From Ketobacter alkanivorans (GTDB lineage: Bacteria > Pseudomonadota > Gammaproteobacteria > Pseudomonadales > Ketobacteraceae): a stretch of DNA of 64,000 nt. This document shows, piece by piece, positions 46,730 to 56,550 of the stretch (the stretch's first letter is position 1; each line of letters begins with the position of its first letter). The position numbers and the translations under genes were made by a program. Under the pieces are notes generated by a model. That model was not told the DNA's origin, did not search any database, and was given only the letters and a program-made list of their open reading frames with translations. The stretch is from assembly GCF_002863865.1 (NCBI RefSeq), contig NZ_CP022684.1, positions 3,787,990-3,851,989 on the forward strand, given 5' to 3'.

Positions 46730-47439
46730 TCGTCACTCTCTTCGTTCTGTTCTTGGTCAGTGAGGATCACGGTGTTGCGATACTCTGCCCGGGCCATTAG
46801 CTGTCGTGTTAGATAAACACGGATGCCCAGCCCGGCATGAAGTGTTTGGTCTGTACGGCTGCTGAGCTGGACTTCTGTGCTGGAATAGCGGGTGGCTTTG
46901 GCACCGCCCCCCAGGGTTATATAGGGGGAGTAGCGCCACTGCGGCCAAGGTTGGTGGGTAACGCTCAAATTGAGAAACTGAAAATCCACGCTGGTGCCGA
47001 AGGCTTCGCCAATGGTGGCCTCCAGGGAAAGATTGTCGGTGAAGTAATAACCAAGATAAGCGTCGATTGTACGCGCGCCAGAGAAGGTGCCCAGTTTGAA
47101 TCCAGTCTCCCAGCGGCGATGAACGAATTCGCCTTCGCCTACTGTGGCAATCTGCGTCGGTTCGCCATCTGGATCCAGGGTTTTGGCCATGTCATCCTGG
47201 TGAGCCCAGCCGATAAAGCCCTTTTTGGTGCGAACTTTTATCCAGTCCGTGCGGCGTACCATGACTTCCACCCAGTCGCCCCGTTCCACAATCTGGGTTT
47301 TAGGGTAGCCACGCCCCGGCCCTGTGTGCAGATCCAGAAAGGCCTCGGCCACTTTCACAGAAGGGTATTCGGTCGCCTGAACGTGACCAATGCCCGCGCA
47401 ACAGAGGATTAAAATGCTTAATAGAATCCGGACGATCAT
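46699..47439 (-). CDS. SH3-domain plus outer-membrane beta-barrel protein
   Basis: 246 residues. A signal peptide (cut near VQATE) is followed by a bacterial SH3 domain (residues about 27-90: VAEAFLDLHTGPGRGYPKTQIVERGDWVEVMVRRTDWIKV split over this range, ending GFIGWAH). A C-terminal barrel follows, ending WTIGLSAFF. The SH3 part probably contacts peptidoglycan in the periplasm. First gene of the operon running to DUF3570. Confidence 0.8.
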   Translation of the reverse strand: MIVRILLSILILCCAGIGHVQATEYPSVKVAEAFLDLHTGPGRGYPKTQIVERGDWVEVMVRRTDWIKVRTKKGFIGWAHQDDMAKTLDPDGEPTQIATVGEGEFVHRRWETGFKLGTFSGARTIDAYLGYYFTDNLSLEATIGEAFGTSVDFQFLNLSVTHQPWPQWRYSPYITLGGGAKATRYSSTEVQLSSRTDQTLHAGLGIRVYLTRQLMARAEYRNTVILTDQEQNEESDEWTIGLSAFF

Positions 47440-47521
47440 GTTGGGGGTAGGGTGCCTTCTTTCGTGTTGGGGTTCTTGTTAGGTCGATATAAGGTCTTGT
47501 TTTCAAGCCATTCTATAGCAT

Positions 47522-47547
47522 TGCGGTGGGCGCAGCTACCCACCGCA
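47522..47547. terminator. Strong hairpin between two minus-strand genes
   Basis: TGCGGTGGG / CCCACCGCA, a perfect 9-bp GC-rich stem with an 8-base loop. It lies 9 bases beyond the HzsA-like stop. There is no T-run, so it may act as an mRNA 3' end stabiliser or a rho-dependent terminator. Confidence 0.5.
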
Positions 47548-47555
47548 GCGTTTCA

Positions 47556-50384
47556 TCAATTGGCTTCGGGGGCGGCAAACAGATCGTTGTAGTATTGCCC
47601 CCCGATATCCAGCCATTCTGCTATTACTCGTAGCTCGGCCGGGGTCAGGTAGTCCTCATGGCTGGCTCCGGGCTCAAAAATATCGAAGAAGCGGCTACTG
47701 CTGATCGCCCCTGCGGATGACATATAGGGCCCTTCGGTGGCTGGGCATTGAACGGGCACTTGGACTATTTCGGTGATGGGGTTGCCGTCGATGTCAAAGG
47801 TTGGGTTGCCATCTATATCCAGTACGGGTTGTTCCTGAGGCTCGGTGCACACTATGTCCTGGAGGGAGCCTTCGTCGTTGATTTCCTGTTCGACATCAGC
47901 AAAGAACAGCTCCTCGTAGGAGCGCATGCGGATGCCGGTATCCACCTGGCTGGTGAGTTCCAGCTGGCCTGCGGGCACTTGAGGGGCTGCCATGTCGTCC
48001 ACTCGGCTGTGGCAGCGGGTACACACCGCCGGTTGCATGTCGGAGGCAAGGTTGGTGCGCGCGTATTCCCAGAATGGTTGAATGTGGTTCGGGTAATTGA
48101 TCTCGATACGGCAACGGTAGCTCCAGTTGGCGCAGAACTGGTTAGTGGGCAAGGTGTAGGTATCGGGGTCGTCAATGTAGGCTGGAATGTTTTCGTACCA
48201 GGGCAGCAGCGGGTCGCTGGGGTCTTCCATTTCCAGATCTGCGGCGGTGAGGTCGGTCAATGCATCGCCATCATCCAGCCAGTCAAAGGTGAAGCGAGGA
48301 TCCTGATTCAGGTTCAGCATTTGGCCCGCGGTGGCGCTCAGGGTGGTTTCGATGAAGCTGAACTTGGCTTCTGCCATGGTGGCGTTCAGTACTTCTGCGC
48401 TCACAGTATAAGAAAAGGGTGAAGTGATCTCGGTGGTGGCGCCGGTGTAGGTTGTGCCAGCCGTTTCACCAGTGTTGGTGGTGGCTGGTTGTGCATAAAA
48501 GCGGCCGTGGGGCTCGGTGCTGGCGTTGGTGTGACAGCCTTTGCATTCCAGCACTTCGCCAGGGCGCACGCTCAGCCAGTTTTGGTGGCGGCGGGTGAGC
48601 CGTTTGCCGCTGGCATCGGTGATGCTGAGCATCAAGGGCACGTTGGCCGGTATGCGCACTTTCACCGAGCCATCGGGTTCGATGGGGGCGTAACCCAAAA
48701 TCTGTTTCATGCGTTGGGCGCCTGCGCGGCCAAAGGCATCGTTATCCGGTTGCTGTATATCGCGATCCGGTTCCGGGTAGCCTTTTATAATCCGCAGGAA
48801 GCGGGCAGGTCGGTTGTTTGCAGGGGTTAGAGTGGGGTTAGACCAGGTGGGGTAGGTCGCGCTCACATCACTACCGCCGAAATTTAATGCGCCATCGGTT
48901 TCATAGATGTTGCGAATGTGCAGCACGCCTTCGTAGCTTTGACACAGATCGTTGATGGTGGCAGCCGCCAATTTGAAATTGGCGGTGGTGCAGTTTTCCG
49001 CCTCAAAGGGTTGCTCATCGGAAAACGTCAGGGGAGCGGTGCGTTCGTAGCCTAAAGCGATATCGGTTATAACTATGCCGGTGCGGGCTGTGATCACGGG
49101 CACTTGAGTGTTTTCTGCGTAGTCCAGCATCCAGATACCATAAGCAGGTGTTGCCGGGGTCGCTCCTGGTGCGCTCATGCTGCTGCTATTGCAGGGCAAA
49201 ACCGTGCCACCATTTCTTACCCGGCACAGGCTCCAGCTGGCCAGCGCTCGATTGGTGCCATCCCACAGGGGATGAAAGTCTGCATAATAGCCACCTGTTG
49301 AGTATGTGCTACCGGTGGCAACGCTGGTATCGGTGATGCTTTGCTGGGCCGGGCCACTGCCATTGGTGGTTGCCGTCGGGGTGGTATTGTCGACGTAATT
49401 GTCGATATCGATGGTAATAAAATCGCCGCCATAGGCTGCGCTGTCCATCGGGCGAGCCAGCACAAATAACTCACCACTGGGCAGAATGTTGGATTTTATA
49501 AATTGGAAGTCAGAAGCGCCGCTACCGGTGGTGTGACTGTGCATGCCGTACATGATTTGGTTGCCGGTGCCATCGGGGTTGACGCGATACAGGTTCATGG
49601 CATTGCGATTGAAGTTATCCCAGCGGGTATACAGGATGCTGCCATCGGGCAATATGGCGGGGTAGGCGTCGTGGCTCATGTTAAACGTGATCTGGCGGAT
49701 GCTGCCGAGGTCTCCTGATGAGGCCATCACATGCAGGTTAAGCGCACGTTGCTGACGATCCTCTTCCAGCCCGGAATAGCCGGGTTTGCCGGTGTCTTGA
49801 TTGATTGATCGAGTGTACTTCTGCCGGGTGGAAGCAAATACGATGTCCCCCGATGGCAGGTAACGCGGTGTGATTTCATGGTTGACCTTGGAACTGTCGT
49901 CAGTGGCGATTACTTTTCGGAAGGAATCCCCCGCGATGTCGTACTCCCATATATCCCAGGTGTATTCAATGTTGTCGTTGTCGTCGGGATCTTCCTGGCG
50001 CATGGAAAACAGCAGATAGTCCCCTTCGTAGGACACCTCCAGATCGCGGAAATCGCAGTTACCGGAGCAGATGCGGCTGGACAGTACCGTTTCGGGCGCA
50101 CTTTGATCGGCGCGGGCTTTCATGATCAGCCTGCCGCCGCCAATAAAACGCAGCGGGTCGCTCAGCTCGTCTTCATCCGCGGTGATCCTGCGCTCGATAT
50201 AAAATAAGGGCGTACCCGAGGCCAGCGGATCCTGATCCCCTGGATTGCTGCCACCGGGGAGCTTGTCATCGCTGCCGCAGCCGTGAAGCGCCAGCATCGC
50301 TGTTAACAGAATTAAAAGTGGCTTTGTTATAACGTCTACCGTTAAATTGAGCCGGTTTGTGGTGTTTAGGAAATAAATACTCAT
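47556..50384 (-). CDS. HzsA-like haem lipoprotein with PD40 propeller repeats
   Basis: 942 residues from the ATG at 50384, preceded by GGAAT. Lipobox LHGC gives a lipid-anchored protein. The N-terminal half carries PD40-like beta-propeller repeats (PRYLPSGDIVFASTRQK, YPAILPDGSILYTRWDNF). Two c-type haem motifs follow, CKGCH and CTRCH, plus a Cys-rich stretch. This organisation is that of the hydrazine-synthase alpha-related family, whose members outside anammox bacteria have no known function. There is no sign of the other hydrazine synthase subunits. It is divergent from the haem/LamG/DUF1501 genes. Confidence 0.8.
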   Translation of the reverse strand: MSIYFLNTTNRLNLTVDVITKPLLILLTAMLALHGCGSDDKLPGGSNPGDQDPLASGTPLFYIERRITADEDELSDPLRFIGGGRLIMKARADQSAPETVLSSRICSGNCDFRDLEVSYEGDYLLFSMRQEDPDDNDNIEYTWDIWEYDIAGDSFRKVIATDDSSKVNHEITPRYLPSGDIVFASTRQKYTRSINQDTGKPGYSGLEEDRQQRALNLHVMASSGDLGSIRQITFNMSHDAYPAILPDGSILYTRWDNFNRNAMNLYRVNPDGTGNQIMYGMHSHTTGSGASDFQFIKSNILPSGELFVLARPMDSAAYGGDFITIDIDNYVDNTTPTATTNGSGPAQQSITDTSVATGSTYSTGGYYADFHPLWDGTNRALASWSLCRVRNGGTVLPCNSSSMSAPGATPATPAYGIWMLDYAENTQVPVITARTGIVITDIALGYERTAPLTFSDEQPFEAENCTTANFKLAAATINDLCQSYEGVLHIRNIYETDGALNFGGSDVSATYPTWSNPTLTPANNRPARFLRIIKGYPEPDRDIQQPDNDAFGRAGAQRMKQILGYAPIEPDGSVKVRIPANVPLMLSITDASGKRLTRRHQNWLSVRPGEVLECKGCHTNASTEPHGRFYAQPATTNTGETAGTTYTGATTEITSPFSYTVSAEVLNATMAEAKFSFIETTLSATAGQMLNLNQDPRFTFDWLDDGDALTDLTAADLEMEDPSDPLLPWYENIPAYIDDPDTYTLPTNQFCANWSYRCRIEINYPNHIQPFWEYARTNLASDMQPAVCTRCHSRVDDMAAPQVPAGQLELTSQVDTGIRMRSYEELFFADVEQEINDEGSLQDIVCTEPQEQPVLDIDGNPTFDIDGNPITEIVQVPVQCPATEGPYMSSAGAISSSRFFDIFEPGASHEDYLTPAELRVIAEWLDIGGQYYNDLFAAPEAN

Positions 50385-50779
50385 TTTTTTATTCCGTAAA
50401 ATGCCGCAATAGGATCTGCCACATTGCATGCATATAGAAAATATTCTGCCTGTACCCAAAGTGTGGCACGTTCTTCACTGCCTGAAATTTGGACTGAATC
50501 ACACTGTTGCCAATCCTTTATTTATGAATTGTCAGTTTGCGATACCGGTCACGCATTACTCACTCCGGTGGTGTTTAAACTGGAACTGTATTATCCGTAA
50601 ATCTGCGTCACTGGATCTAATAATGGTTGATGGCAAGCGGTGGCACAACAACGCTAGTTCTTTGGAATAGCCCGTTTGTCTAAAGTTCAACCAGATATAC
50701 AAAACAATGATTATGCTTGAAGAGTGATCTATTTGCGTTGCCGCAGTGTTGGATTAGCCAGGATTAAAGGTGTAGCACC
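50385..50779. promoter_or_regulatory. Divergent promoter region of the haem-protein cluster
   Basis: 395 bases between the HzsA-like gene (minus) and the DUF1588-like gene (plus). An 80-codon ORF inside it has no ribosome site, signal or family resemblance. No clear operator, sigma-54 site or long dyad is visible; divergent promoters are inferred from the gene layout. Confidence 0.5.
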
Positions 50780-52000
50780 ATGTTGAAGAACAAAAGTCTA
50801 AAACGTGCAGCAAGAGCCGGAGCCGCCCTTTTGGCGGTGACCATGGCGATGACTGCCACCTTGGCTGAGGCCGGGGCACGAGAGCAGGCCAAGCGCATGT
50901 ATGATCGGATCGCGGGTGTACCCGCCACGGATGCAGAGCTGGATGCCATGCTCGCGATCATGGATGCCAACGATGATAACATCACCGACAGCGATGCTGA
51001 CGCCAAAGCAGCCGCTGAGTTGGCACTGGATTCATCCGGTTTCTATAACGTTACCCTCAAGAACATGGTGACGCCCTGGACAAACGAAGAGCAAACCATG
51101 TTTGCCGATCTGAACGATTTCACCGCCACGGTGATCGGCTTAGTGCGGGATGGCGACGATTATCGCAAAGTATTGTACGACGATGTGATCTATGTCGGTG
51201 CCAGCGGTAGCCTGGCTGCCTACTCCAACGGAAGTAATCAACATTATGTGGATCTGGAAGCCAGCGGTGCCGACATGGGCGACACCAATGTGCTGGAGCG
51301 CCGCAGCCAGTCCAGCGTCACCGGTTTGCAGTCATCCGCTACTGCAGGTGTGCTCACCACCAGAGCAGCAGCCAAGGCCTTTTTCGTGGCCGGTACCAAC
51401 CGGGCCATGTTCCGTTTTACGTTGATGAACTTCATGTGTCGCGATCTGGAGCAAGTGCAGGATACTACGCGTACGCCTGATCGTATTCGCCAGGATGTGT
51501 CACGTAGCCCCGGTGGCGATAGCCGAATCTTTCTTAACCGTTGCATCGGTTGTCACGCTGGCATGGATCCATTGGCCCAGGCCTTTGCATATTATGAGTG
51601 GAGTGGTGAAGAAGGCACCGAAGATGGCCAGCTGATCTACACCGCTAACCAGGTGCAAGCCAAGTACCATATCAACGCAGATAACTTCCGCTACGGTTAT
51701 TCCACACCCAACGATCAGTGGGATAACTATTGGCGCGAAGGCCCTAACTCGGCGCTGGGTTGGGATTCCGGCCTGCCGGGCTCAGGCTCCGGTGCCAAAT
51801 CAATGGGGATGGAGCTAGCCCACTCTGACGCTTTTGCGGAATGCCAGGTTAAAAAGGTATTCCAAACAGTTTGCTTGCACGAGCCCACTACCAGTGCGGA
51901 TCACTCGCAAGTGTCGTCCATGGTGACCAACTTTGAAGCCAGCAATTACAACATGCAGACTGTGTTTACGGATGCCGCAGTTTACTGCCGTGGTGATTAA
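50780..52000 (+). CDS. Secreted DUF1588-like haem c protein
   Basis: 406 residues with a signal peptide (cut near LAEAGA, about residue 32). A single haem-c motif lies in NRCIGCHAGMDPLAQAFAYYEW, which resembles the DUF1588 motif of the planctomycete-type DUF1592/1588/1585 cytochromes. The segment RDLEQVQDTTRTPDRIRQDVSRSPGGDSRIF is also characteristic. Two later Cys may form a disulfide. It leads a three-gene run with 46- and 10-base gaps. Function unknown. Confidence 0.75.
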   Translation: MLKNKSLKRAARAGAALLAVTMAMTATLAEAGAREQAKRMYDRIAGVPATDAELDAMLAIMDANDDNITDSDADAKAAAELALDSSGFYNVTLKNMVTPWTNEEQTMFADLNDFTATVIGLVRDGDDYRKVLYDDVIYVGASGSLAAYSNGSNQHYVDLEASGADMGDTNVLERRSQSSVTGLQSSATAGVLTTRAAAKAFFVAGTNRAMFRFTLMNFMCRDLEQVQDTTRTPDRIRQDVSRSPGGDSRIFLNRCIGCHAGMDPLAQAFAYYEWSGEEGTEDGQLIYTANQVQAKYHINADNFRYGYSTPNDQWDNYWREGPNSALGWDSGLPGSGSGAKSMGMELAHSDAFAECQVKKVFQTVCLHEPTTSADHSQVSSMVTNFEASNYNMQTVFTDAAVYCRGD

Positions 52001-52046
52001 GCCCAGAACGTTGTGATGGCCTGACAGGATACTGTGGAGAATTAAA

Positions 52047-54695
52047 ATGACTAAGTTAACTGAACTGAATATGAAAACCTGGCTCAGCTCGATGCTACTG
52101 AGCATTGTGATGGTGCTGACCGGTTGTGGTGGTGGTGCCTCAACAGAAACCAATGCCCAATATAATAATGGCCTGGGCGGCGGCGGGGAGCAGGTGTCTG
52201 TGGACAGCAATCCCTATAACGGGCCGGTTTGTGGTTCCAGCTATGCCGGTGATCCGGATACACAGGCGGAGGTCTGTCGTTTCAAGCAATATTTCTATGA
52301 CGAGCTGCGTGTTAAAACCTGCGGTGGTTGCCACAACTCCAGCCAGGCACCCTTGTTCCTGGTGTCGGGAAACGTGGACACAGCCTATAACTCCGCTCGC
52401 AGCTTTATCAATCGTACCAATCCTTCTGCATCGGAATTTGTCACCAAAGTAGCCAGCGGCCACAACTGCTGGTTAGACAGCGACCCCGCCTGCGCCTCCG
52501 AGATGACCGATTACATTGATCGTTGGCTGAATGGAGTGAACTCCAGCAATACCGAGATCCAATTGACCGCTCCGGTGGAACACAGCATTACGGTTACAAA
52601 GCAGCTGCCTGCCGCCGGTGCCGATAACTACGAAACAGCAGTAACGGCCTTTTCTACCTACATCTATCCATTGTTTGCAGATTACAGTTGTGATGGCTGT
52701 CACCGTGCGGATTCCCGCACTGCGCAGCAGCCTTATTTTGCCAGCGATGATATTTATGAAGCCTATGATCTTTCCCGCAGCAAGATAGACATCGAGGACG
52801 GCTTGCAGGATCGTGCCCTGGCCGACGCATTGTCCCGTTTTGTTGTGCGTCAGCGCAGCGAGTTCCACAACTGTGGCGAAGACTGCATGGCCAATGCGCA
52901 GGAAATGTTGAACGCCATCAAATTGTTTGAAGCGCAGATCCCTGCGCCCAATGAAGTCCCGGATAGCTGGGTTACCAGTCGCGCCCTGATATTGGAACGC
53001 GATGGTATCCTAGCCAGCGGTGGTGGCCGTGTTGACACCGGTGCCATTGCAGTATGGGAGTTTTCTGAAGGGGGCGGAGCGCTGGTGCTGGATAAGAGCG
53101 ATGTCACCCCTGCCATGAATCTGGATCTGTACGGTGATTACAACTGGGTTGGTGGTAATGGTATTCAGTTCCTGCCGGGCGGTAAGGCGCAGGCCACAAC
53201 CACTGCCAGTCGTAAGCTGGCAACGCGAATCAAGGCTAATAGTGCGTACTCGTTGGAGGCCTGGGTGGCTCCGGCCAATGTAACGCAAGAGGGGCCAGCC
53301 CGCATCATGACCTATTCTGATGGCAATTCCAGCCGTAACTTCACCCTGGGTCAGACACTCTACAATTACGATTTTCTGCATCGCAGCACCACCACCGATG
53401 GCAACGGTGAGCCCGCGCTGTCTACAGCCGATGCCGATGAGCGTTTACAGGCCACCCTGCAGCACGTGGTACTGACCTTTGATCCAGTAAACGGGCGTCG
53501 CATCTACGTGAATGGCGTCTTTACCGGTGATGAAGATTCTTCTGATCCCGGCAGCCTCAGCGGTTGGGATGACAGCTTTGTGTTTATCCTGGGCAACGAA
53601 GCCTCCGGTGATCACCAGTGGGAAGGTATTGTTCGCTTCGCTGCGGTATACGATCGGGCTCTCAGCCAGGAAGAGATCACCACCAACTTTGATGCCGGTG
53701 TTGGTGAAAAGTACTTCCTGCTGTTCAAGCTCGAGCACTGCTCCGACCCGGATGATTCAGCAACCTGTGTGGACCTGACCGGTATTGATGACGGCTTTGA
53801 CAGCTACGTGGTATTTGAGGCTGCGGTGTTCGACAGTTACAGTTACCTGTTCAGTGAGCCTTACCTGTATCGCCTGCGCGCCAGCGGCACGGCGTCGGAT
53901 GCAGAGCCTTCCAGTTATAGCGGCGTTGTGCTGGGTGGTATGCGCGTTGGCATTAACGGTAAGGAGCCTGCGGTTGGTCAGGCGTTTGCCAAATTGTCCA
54001 CCACGCTGGAATCCAGCTTGTATACAGCAGAAGGTGGTCAGGTGTTGTCCAGTATCGGTACCATTCTACCTTTGGAATCAGGCTCTAATTCCGATGAGTT
54101 CTTCCTGACCTTTGAACGCATCGGCAGCTATTCTGATGTGAGGGTGGAAGCTGCAGTGTCGCCTGTTGCTCCGGCGGTGTCCGAGCAGGAGCCCGATGTC
54201 GGCTTGCGCAACTTTGCCGAGATCAACGCCTCTATGTCCAAGATCACCGGGGTGCCGGTAACCAACAGCAATGTGGTGTCCACCTACACCACTGTAAAAC
54301 AGCAATTGCCAACGTCTACTTCTGCCGAGTCGTTCCTGTCGGCTCAGCAGATGGGTGTGGCTCAGATGGCAATAGAGTATTGCAGTGAAATGATCGATGA
54401 CACTGCCATGCGAAATGCCTTCTTCCCTGGTTTTGTCAGTAATTTTGGCATGGGTGTAACCGCCGCCTTCGATACCACACTGGAGCGCGATGCCGTTATT
54501 GATCCGCTTTACACCCGTGTGGTGGGCAGCGCGCTGTCATCGCAGCCGAATGAGAATGATATGAAAACTGAATTGGATGATCTGATTGTGTTGTTGGCCA
54601 CACGCCACGCCGGAGAAACTTCCGTTGAAACACAAAAGATTGTCAAAGCAACCTGTGCCGCCGCGTTAGGCTCGGCCGCCGTACTGGTACAGTGA
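52047..54695 (+). CDS. Lipoprotein with two haem c motifs and a LamG domain
   Basis: 882 residues. Lipobox LTGC with a Gly-rich tail predicts surface or periplasmic anchoring. The first third holds two haem-c motifs (CGGCH, CDGCH) and other paired Cys. A LamG/concanavalin-like domain follows (about residues 330-560: AYSLEAWVAPANV ... GRRIYVNGVFTGDED ... RFAAVYDRALSQEEI). The rest has no recognised domain. LamG domains bind carbohydrate or lipid; here it may position a substrate or a cell surface ligand. It starts 46 bases after the haem gene, with GGAG before the ATG. Confidence 0.8.
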   Translation: MTKLTELNMKTWLSSMLLSIVMVLTGCGGGASTETNAQYNNGLGGGGEQVSVDSNPYNGPVCGSSYAGDPDTQAEVCRFKQYFYDELRVKTCGGCHNSSQAPLFLVSGNVDTAYNSARSFINRTNPSASEFVTKVASGHNCWLDSDPACASEMTDYIDRWLNGVNSSNTEIQLTAPVEHSITVTKQLPAAGADNYETAVTAFSTYIYPLFADYSCDGCHRADSRTAQQPYFASDDIYEAYDLSRSKIDIEDGLQDRALADALSRFVVRQRSEFHNCGEDCMANAQEMLNAIKLFEAQIPAPNEVPDSWVTSRALILERDGILASGGGRVDTGAIAVWEFSEGGGALVLDKSDVTPAMNLDLYGDYNWVGGNGIQFLPGGKAQATTTASRKLATRIKANSAYSLEAWVAPANVTQEGPARIMTYSDGNSSRNFTLGQTLYNYDFLHRSTTTDGNGEPALSTADADERLQATLQHVVLTFDPVNGRRIYVNGVFTGDEDSSDPGSLSGWDDSFVFILGNEASGDHQWEGIVRFAAVYDRALSQEEITTNFDAGVGEKYFLLFKLEHCSDPDDSATCVDLTGIDDGFDSYVVFEAAVFDSYSYLFSEPYLYRLRASGTASDAEPSSYSGVVLGGMRVGINGKEPAVGQAFAKLSTTLESSLYTAEGGQVLSSIGTILPLESGSNSDEFFLTFERIGSYSDVRVEAAVSPVAPAVSEQEPDVGLRNFAEINASMSKITGVPVTNSNVVSTYTTVKQQLPTSTSAESFLSAQQMGVAQMAIEYCSEMIDDTAMRNAFFPGFVSNFGMGVTAAFDTTLERDAVIDPLYTRVVGSALSSQPNENDMKTELDDLIVLLATRHAGETSVETQKIVKATCAAALGSAAVLVQ

Positions 54696-54705
54696 GGGTA
54701 GCAAT

Positions 54706-56298
54706 ATGAAGAAGAAACCAAACACGTTGAATCCTGATACCCCGCTGGTTTATCCAGATCACCAACGCCCCAAGTCCCGACGTGACTTTATTCGTCAGGG
54801 GATGATGACTGGCGCGGCCAGTGTGCTGGGGCCAGGCATTATGGGGATGTTTGCCAATCCCAATGCGGCCTACGCTGCCCTGTCGGGGGATATTGCCACG
54901 ATCCGCGATGGTTGCGGCATTTCAGTGCAGGGTGCCGGAAAGATTCCGTTTATCTGCTTTGATCTGGCCGGCGGTGCCAATATTGCGGGCTCCAATGTCT
55001 TGGTGGGTCAGCAGGGTGGGCAAGAAGATTTCATCAGCACAGCGGGTTACAACAAAATGGGCCTGCCCGGAGATATGGTGCCCAGCATCATGAACCCGGA
55101 TACCAGTCTCAGCGATTTTATCGACACCACCATGGGTCTGCTGTTTCATTCCGACAGCGCGTTTGCCCGCGGTATTCGCGAGAAAGCCTCCGTTGGCGCA
55201 CTGGCCAATGTGGACGGAGCTGTGATTCCTGCCCGCTCCGAAAATGATACAGGTAACAACCCTCACAACCCCATGTACGGTATCTGGCGTGCAGGTGCCG
55301 ATGGCGAGCTGTTGACCCTGATTGGCTCACGCAGCTCTGATTCTGGTGGTAACTCCATGGCACCGGCCATGATGATTGACTCCAGTGTTCGCCCGACCAA
55401 AGTGGATCGCCCAAGCGATGTAACCGGGCTGGTGGACACCGGTAAACTTGTGGGTATGCTGGATCAGGCGGACGTGGTGAGCGTTATGGAGTCCATTTCC
55501 CGCATCAGTGAGCAGAAAATGGCGGCCCAGGCCATTAATACAACGGTAACCCGGGAGGAAGTCATTCGTGATTTGATCCGCTGTGGTTATGTGAAAAGTG
55601 CCGATCTGGCGGATCGTTACGGCAATCCTGCGACACTGAATCCCGAAGGTGATCCTGATATTGTCGGCCCGGCGGGCATTTTCTCGTCGGGTGAATTCAG
55701 CGATGGCGAGTTCCGTAAAACCGCCTCAGTGATGAAACTGGTGGTGAACGGGTTTGCAGGCGCAGGCACCGTTACCATGGGCGGCTTCGACTACCATACG
55801 GGTGATCGCTCAACCGGTGAGAACCGCGACTTGCGTGCTGGCCGTTGTATGGGGGCATGCATTGAGTACGCTCACAGAGTCGGCGTGCCGCTGTTTCTGT
55901 ACGTGTTCAGCGATGGTTCGGTCGCGAGTAACGGCATGATTGATGATTCTGTCGACGGGCGTGGCAAAGGCGTCTGGACCGGAGATAACTCGTCCACCGC
56001 TGCTTCGTTCTTTCTGGTATACAGCCCCAATGGACGTGCAAGCATGACCGGCGCGCTCCCTGGCCGCCAGATCGGTTGGTTCCGGGGTGACGGTTCGGTA
56101 GAAACCGCGTCCAGCCCTGCGGCCAACAACCCTAACTTGCTGGTTGAGACTGTGGTGCTGAATTACATGGCTCTGCACGGGCAACAGAGCAGTTTTAGTA
56201 CAGCATTCCCAGGGCATGGGTTGGGTGGCAGCAGTGCCCGCGACGGGCTCACAGTATTCCAGACTCTGCCGGGCATTGTTGGCGGTGTGATGACGTAA
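54706..56298 (+). CDS. Tat-exported DUF1501-like protein
   Basis: 530 residues. The twin-arginine signal SRRDFIRQGMM lies near residue 25, unusually far from the start, and the signal is cut near AAYAAL. The body resembles DUF1501 proteins of the alkaline-phosphatase/sulfatase superfamily (ICFDLAGGANIAGSN; later GGFDYHTG and YVFSDGSVASNG where the metal-binding region would be). It follows the LamG gene by 10 bases, so the three genes are one operon closed by a terminator. Substrate and catalytic status are uncertain. Confidence 0.75.
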   Translation: MKKKPNTLNPDTPLVYPDHQRPKSRRDFIRQGMMTGAASVLGPGIMGMFANPNAAYAALSGDIATIRDGCGISVQGAGKIPFICFDLAGGANIAGSNVLVGQQGGQEDFISTAGYNKMGLPGDMVPSIMNPDTSLSDFIDTTMGLLFHSDSAFARGIREKASVGALANVDGAVIPARSENDTGNNPHNPMYGIWRAGADGELLTLIGSRSSDSGGNSMAPAMMIDSSVRPTKVDRPSDVTGLVDTGKLVGMLDQADVVSVMESISRISEQKMAAQAINTTVTREEVIRDLIRCGYVKSADLADRYGNPATLNPEGDPDIVGPAGIFSSGEFSDGEFRKTASVMKLVVNGFAGAGTVTMGGFDYHTGDRSTGENRDLRAGRCMGACIEYAHRVGVPLFLYVFSDGSVASNGMIDDSVDGRGKGVWTGDNSSTAASFFLVYSPNGRASMTGALPGRQIGWFRGDGSVETASSPAANNPNLLVETVVLNYMALHGQQSSFSTAFPGHGLGGSSARDGLTVFQTLPGIVGGVMT

Positions 56299-56328
56299 TG
56301 CATTGATAACGTAAGACATATAGAGGAA

Positions 56329-56359
56329 AAGGCCGGTACAGCGTTACCGGCCTTTTTTT
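56329..56359 (+). terminator. Intrinsic terminator of the DUF1501 operon
   Basis: Stem AAGGCCGGTA/TACCGGCCTT with a 6-base loop, followed by TTTTT (56355-56359). A clear rho-independent terminator for the three-gene run. Confidence 0.93.
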
Positions 56360-56550
56360 ATTTGGGCAGATTGTACGCAGTGCTTATTGGCAAATCTGAT
56401 CAATTTTTGTGAGCTTTTGGGCTCTGGACTATAAAAGGAGGTACTTTAGTATCTGATACAGATGTGTCATATTGTCTCAAGGCGTAATGGCTTATACGCA
56501 ATTGGCAGTCACTACATATAACAATTAGAAATCGAAAAGAGGTTATTCCT

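Noticed and set aside
47556-50384. Possible hydrazine synthase (anammox) gene.
   Set aside because: Only an HzsA-like chain is present; the beta and gamma subunits and anammox genes are missing, and such relatives occur in many bacteria.
50428-50670. 80-codon plus-strand ORF in the divergent haem-cluster promoter region.
   Set aside because: No ribosome site, no signal or domain, and atypical composition.
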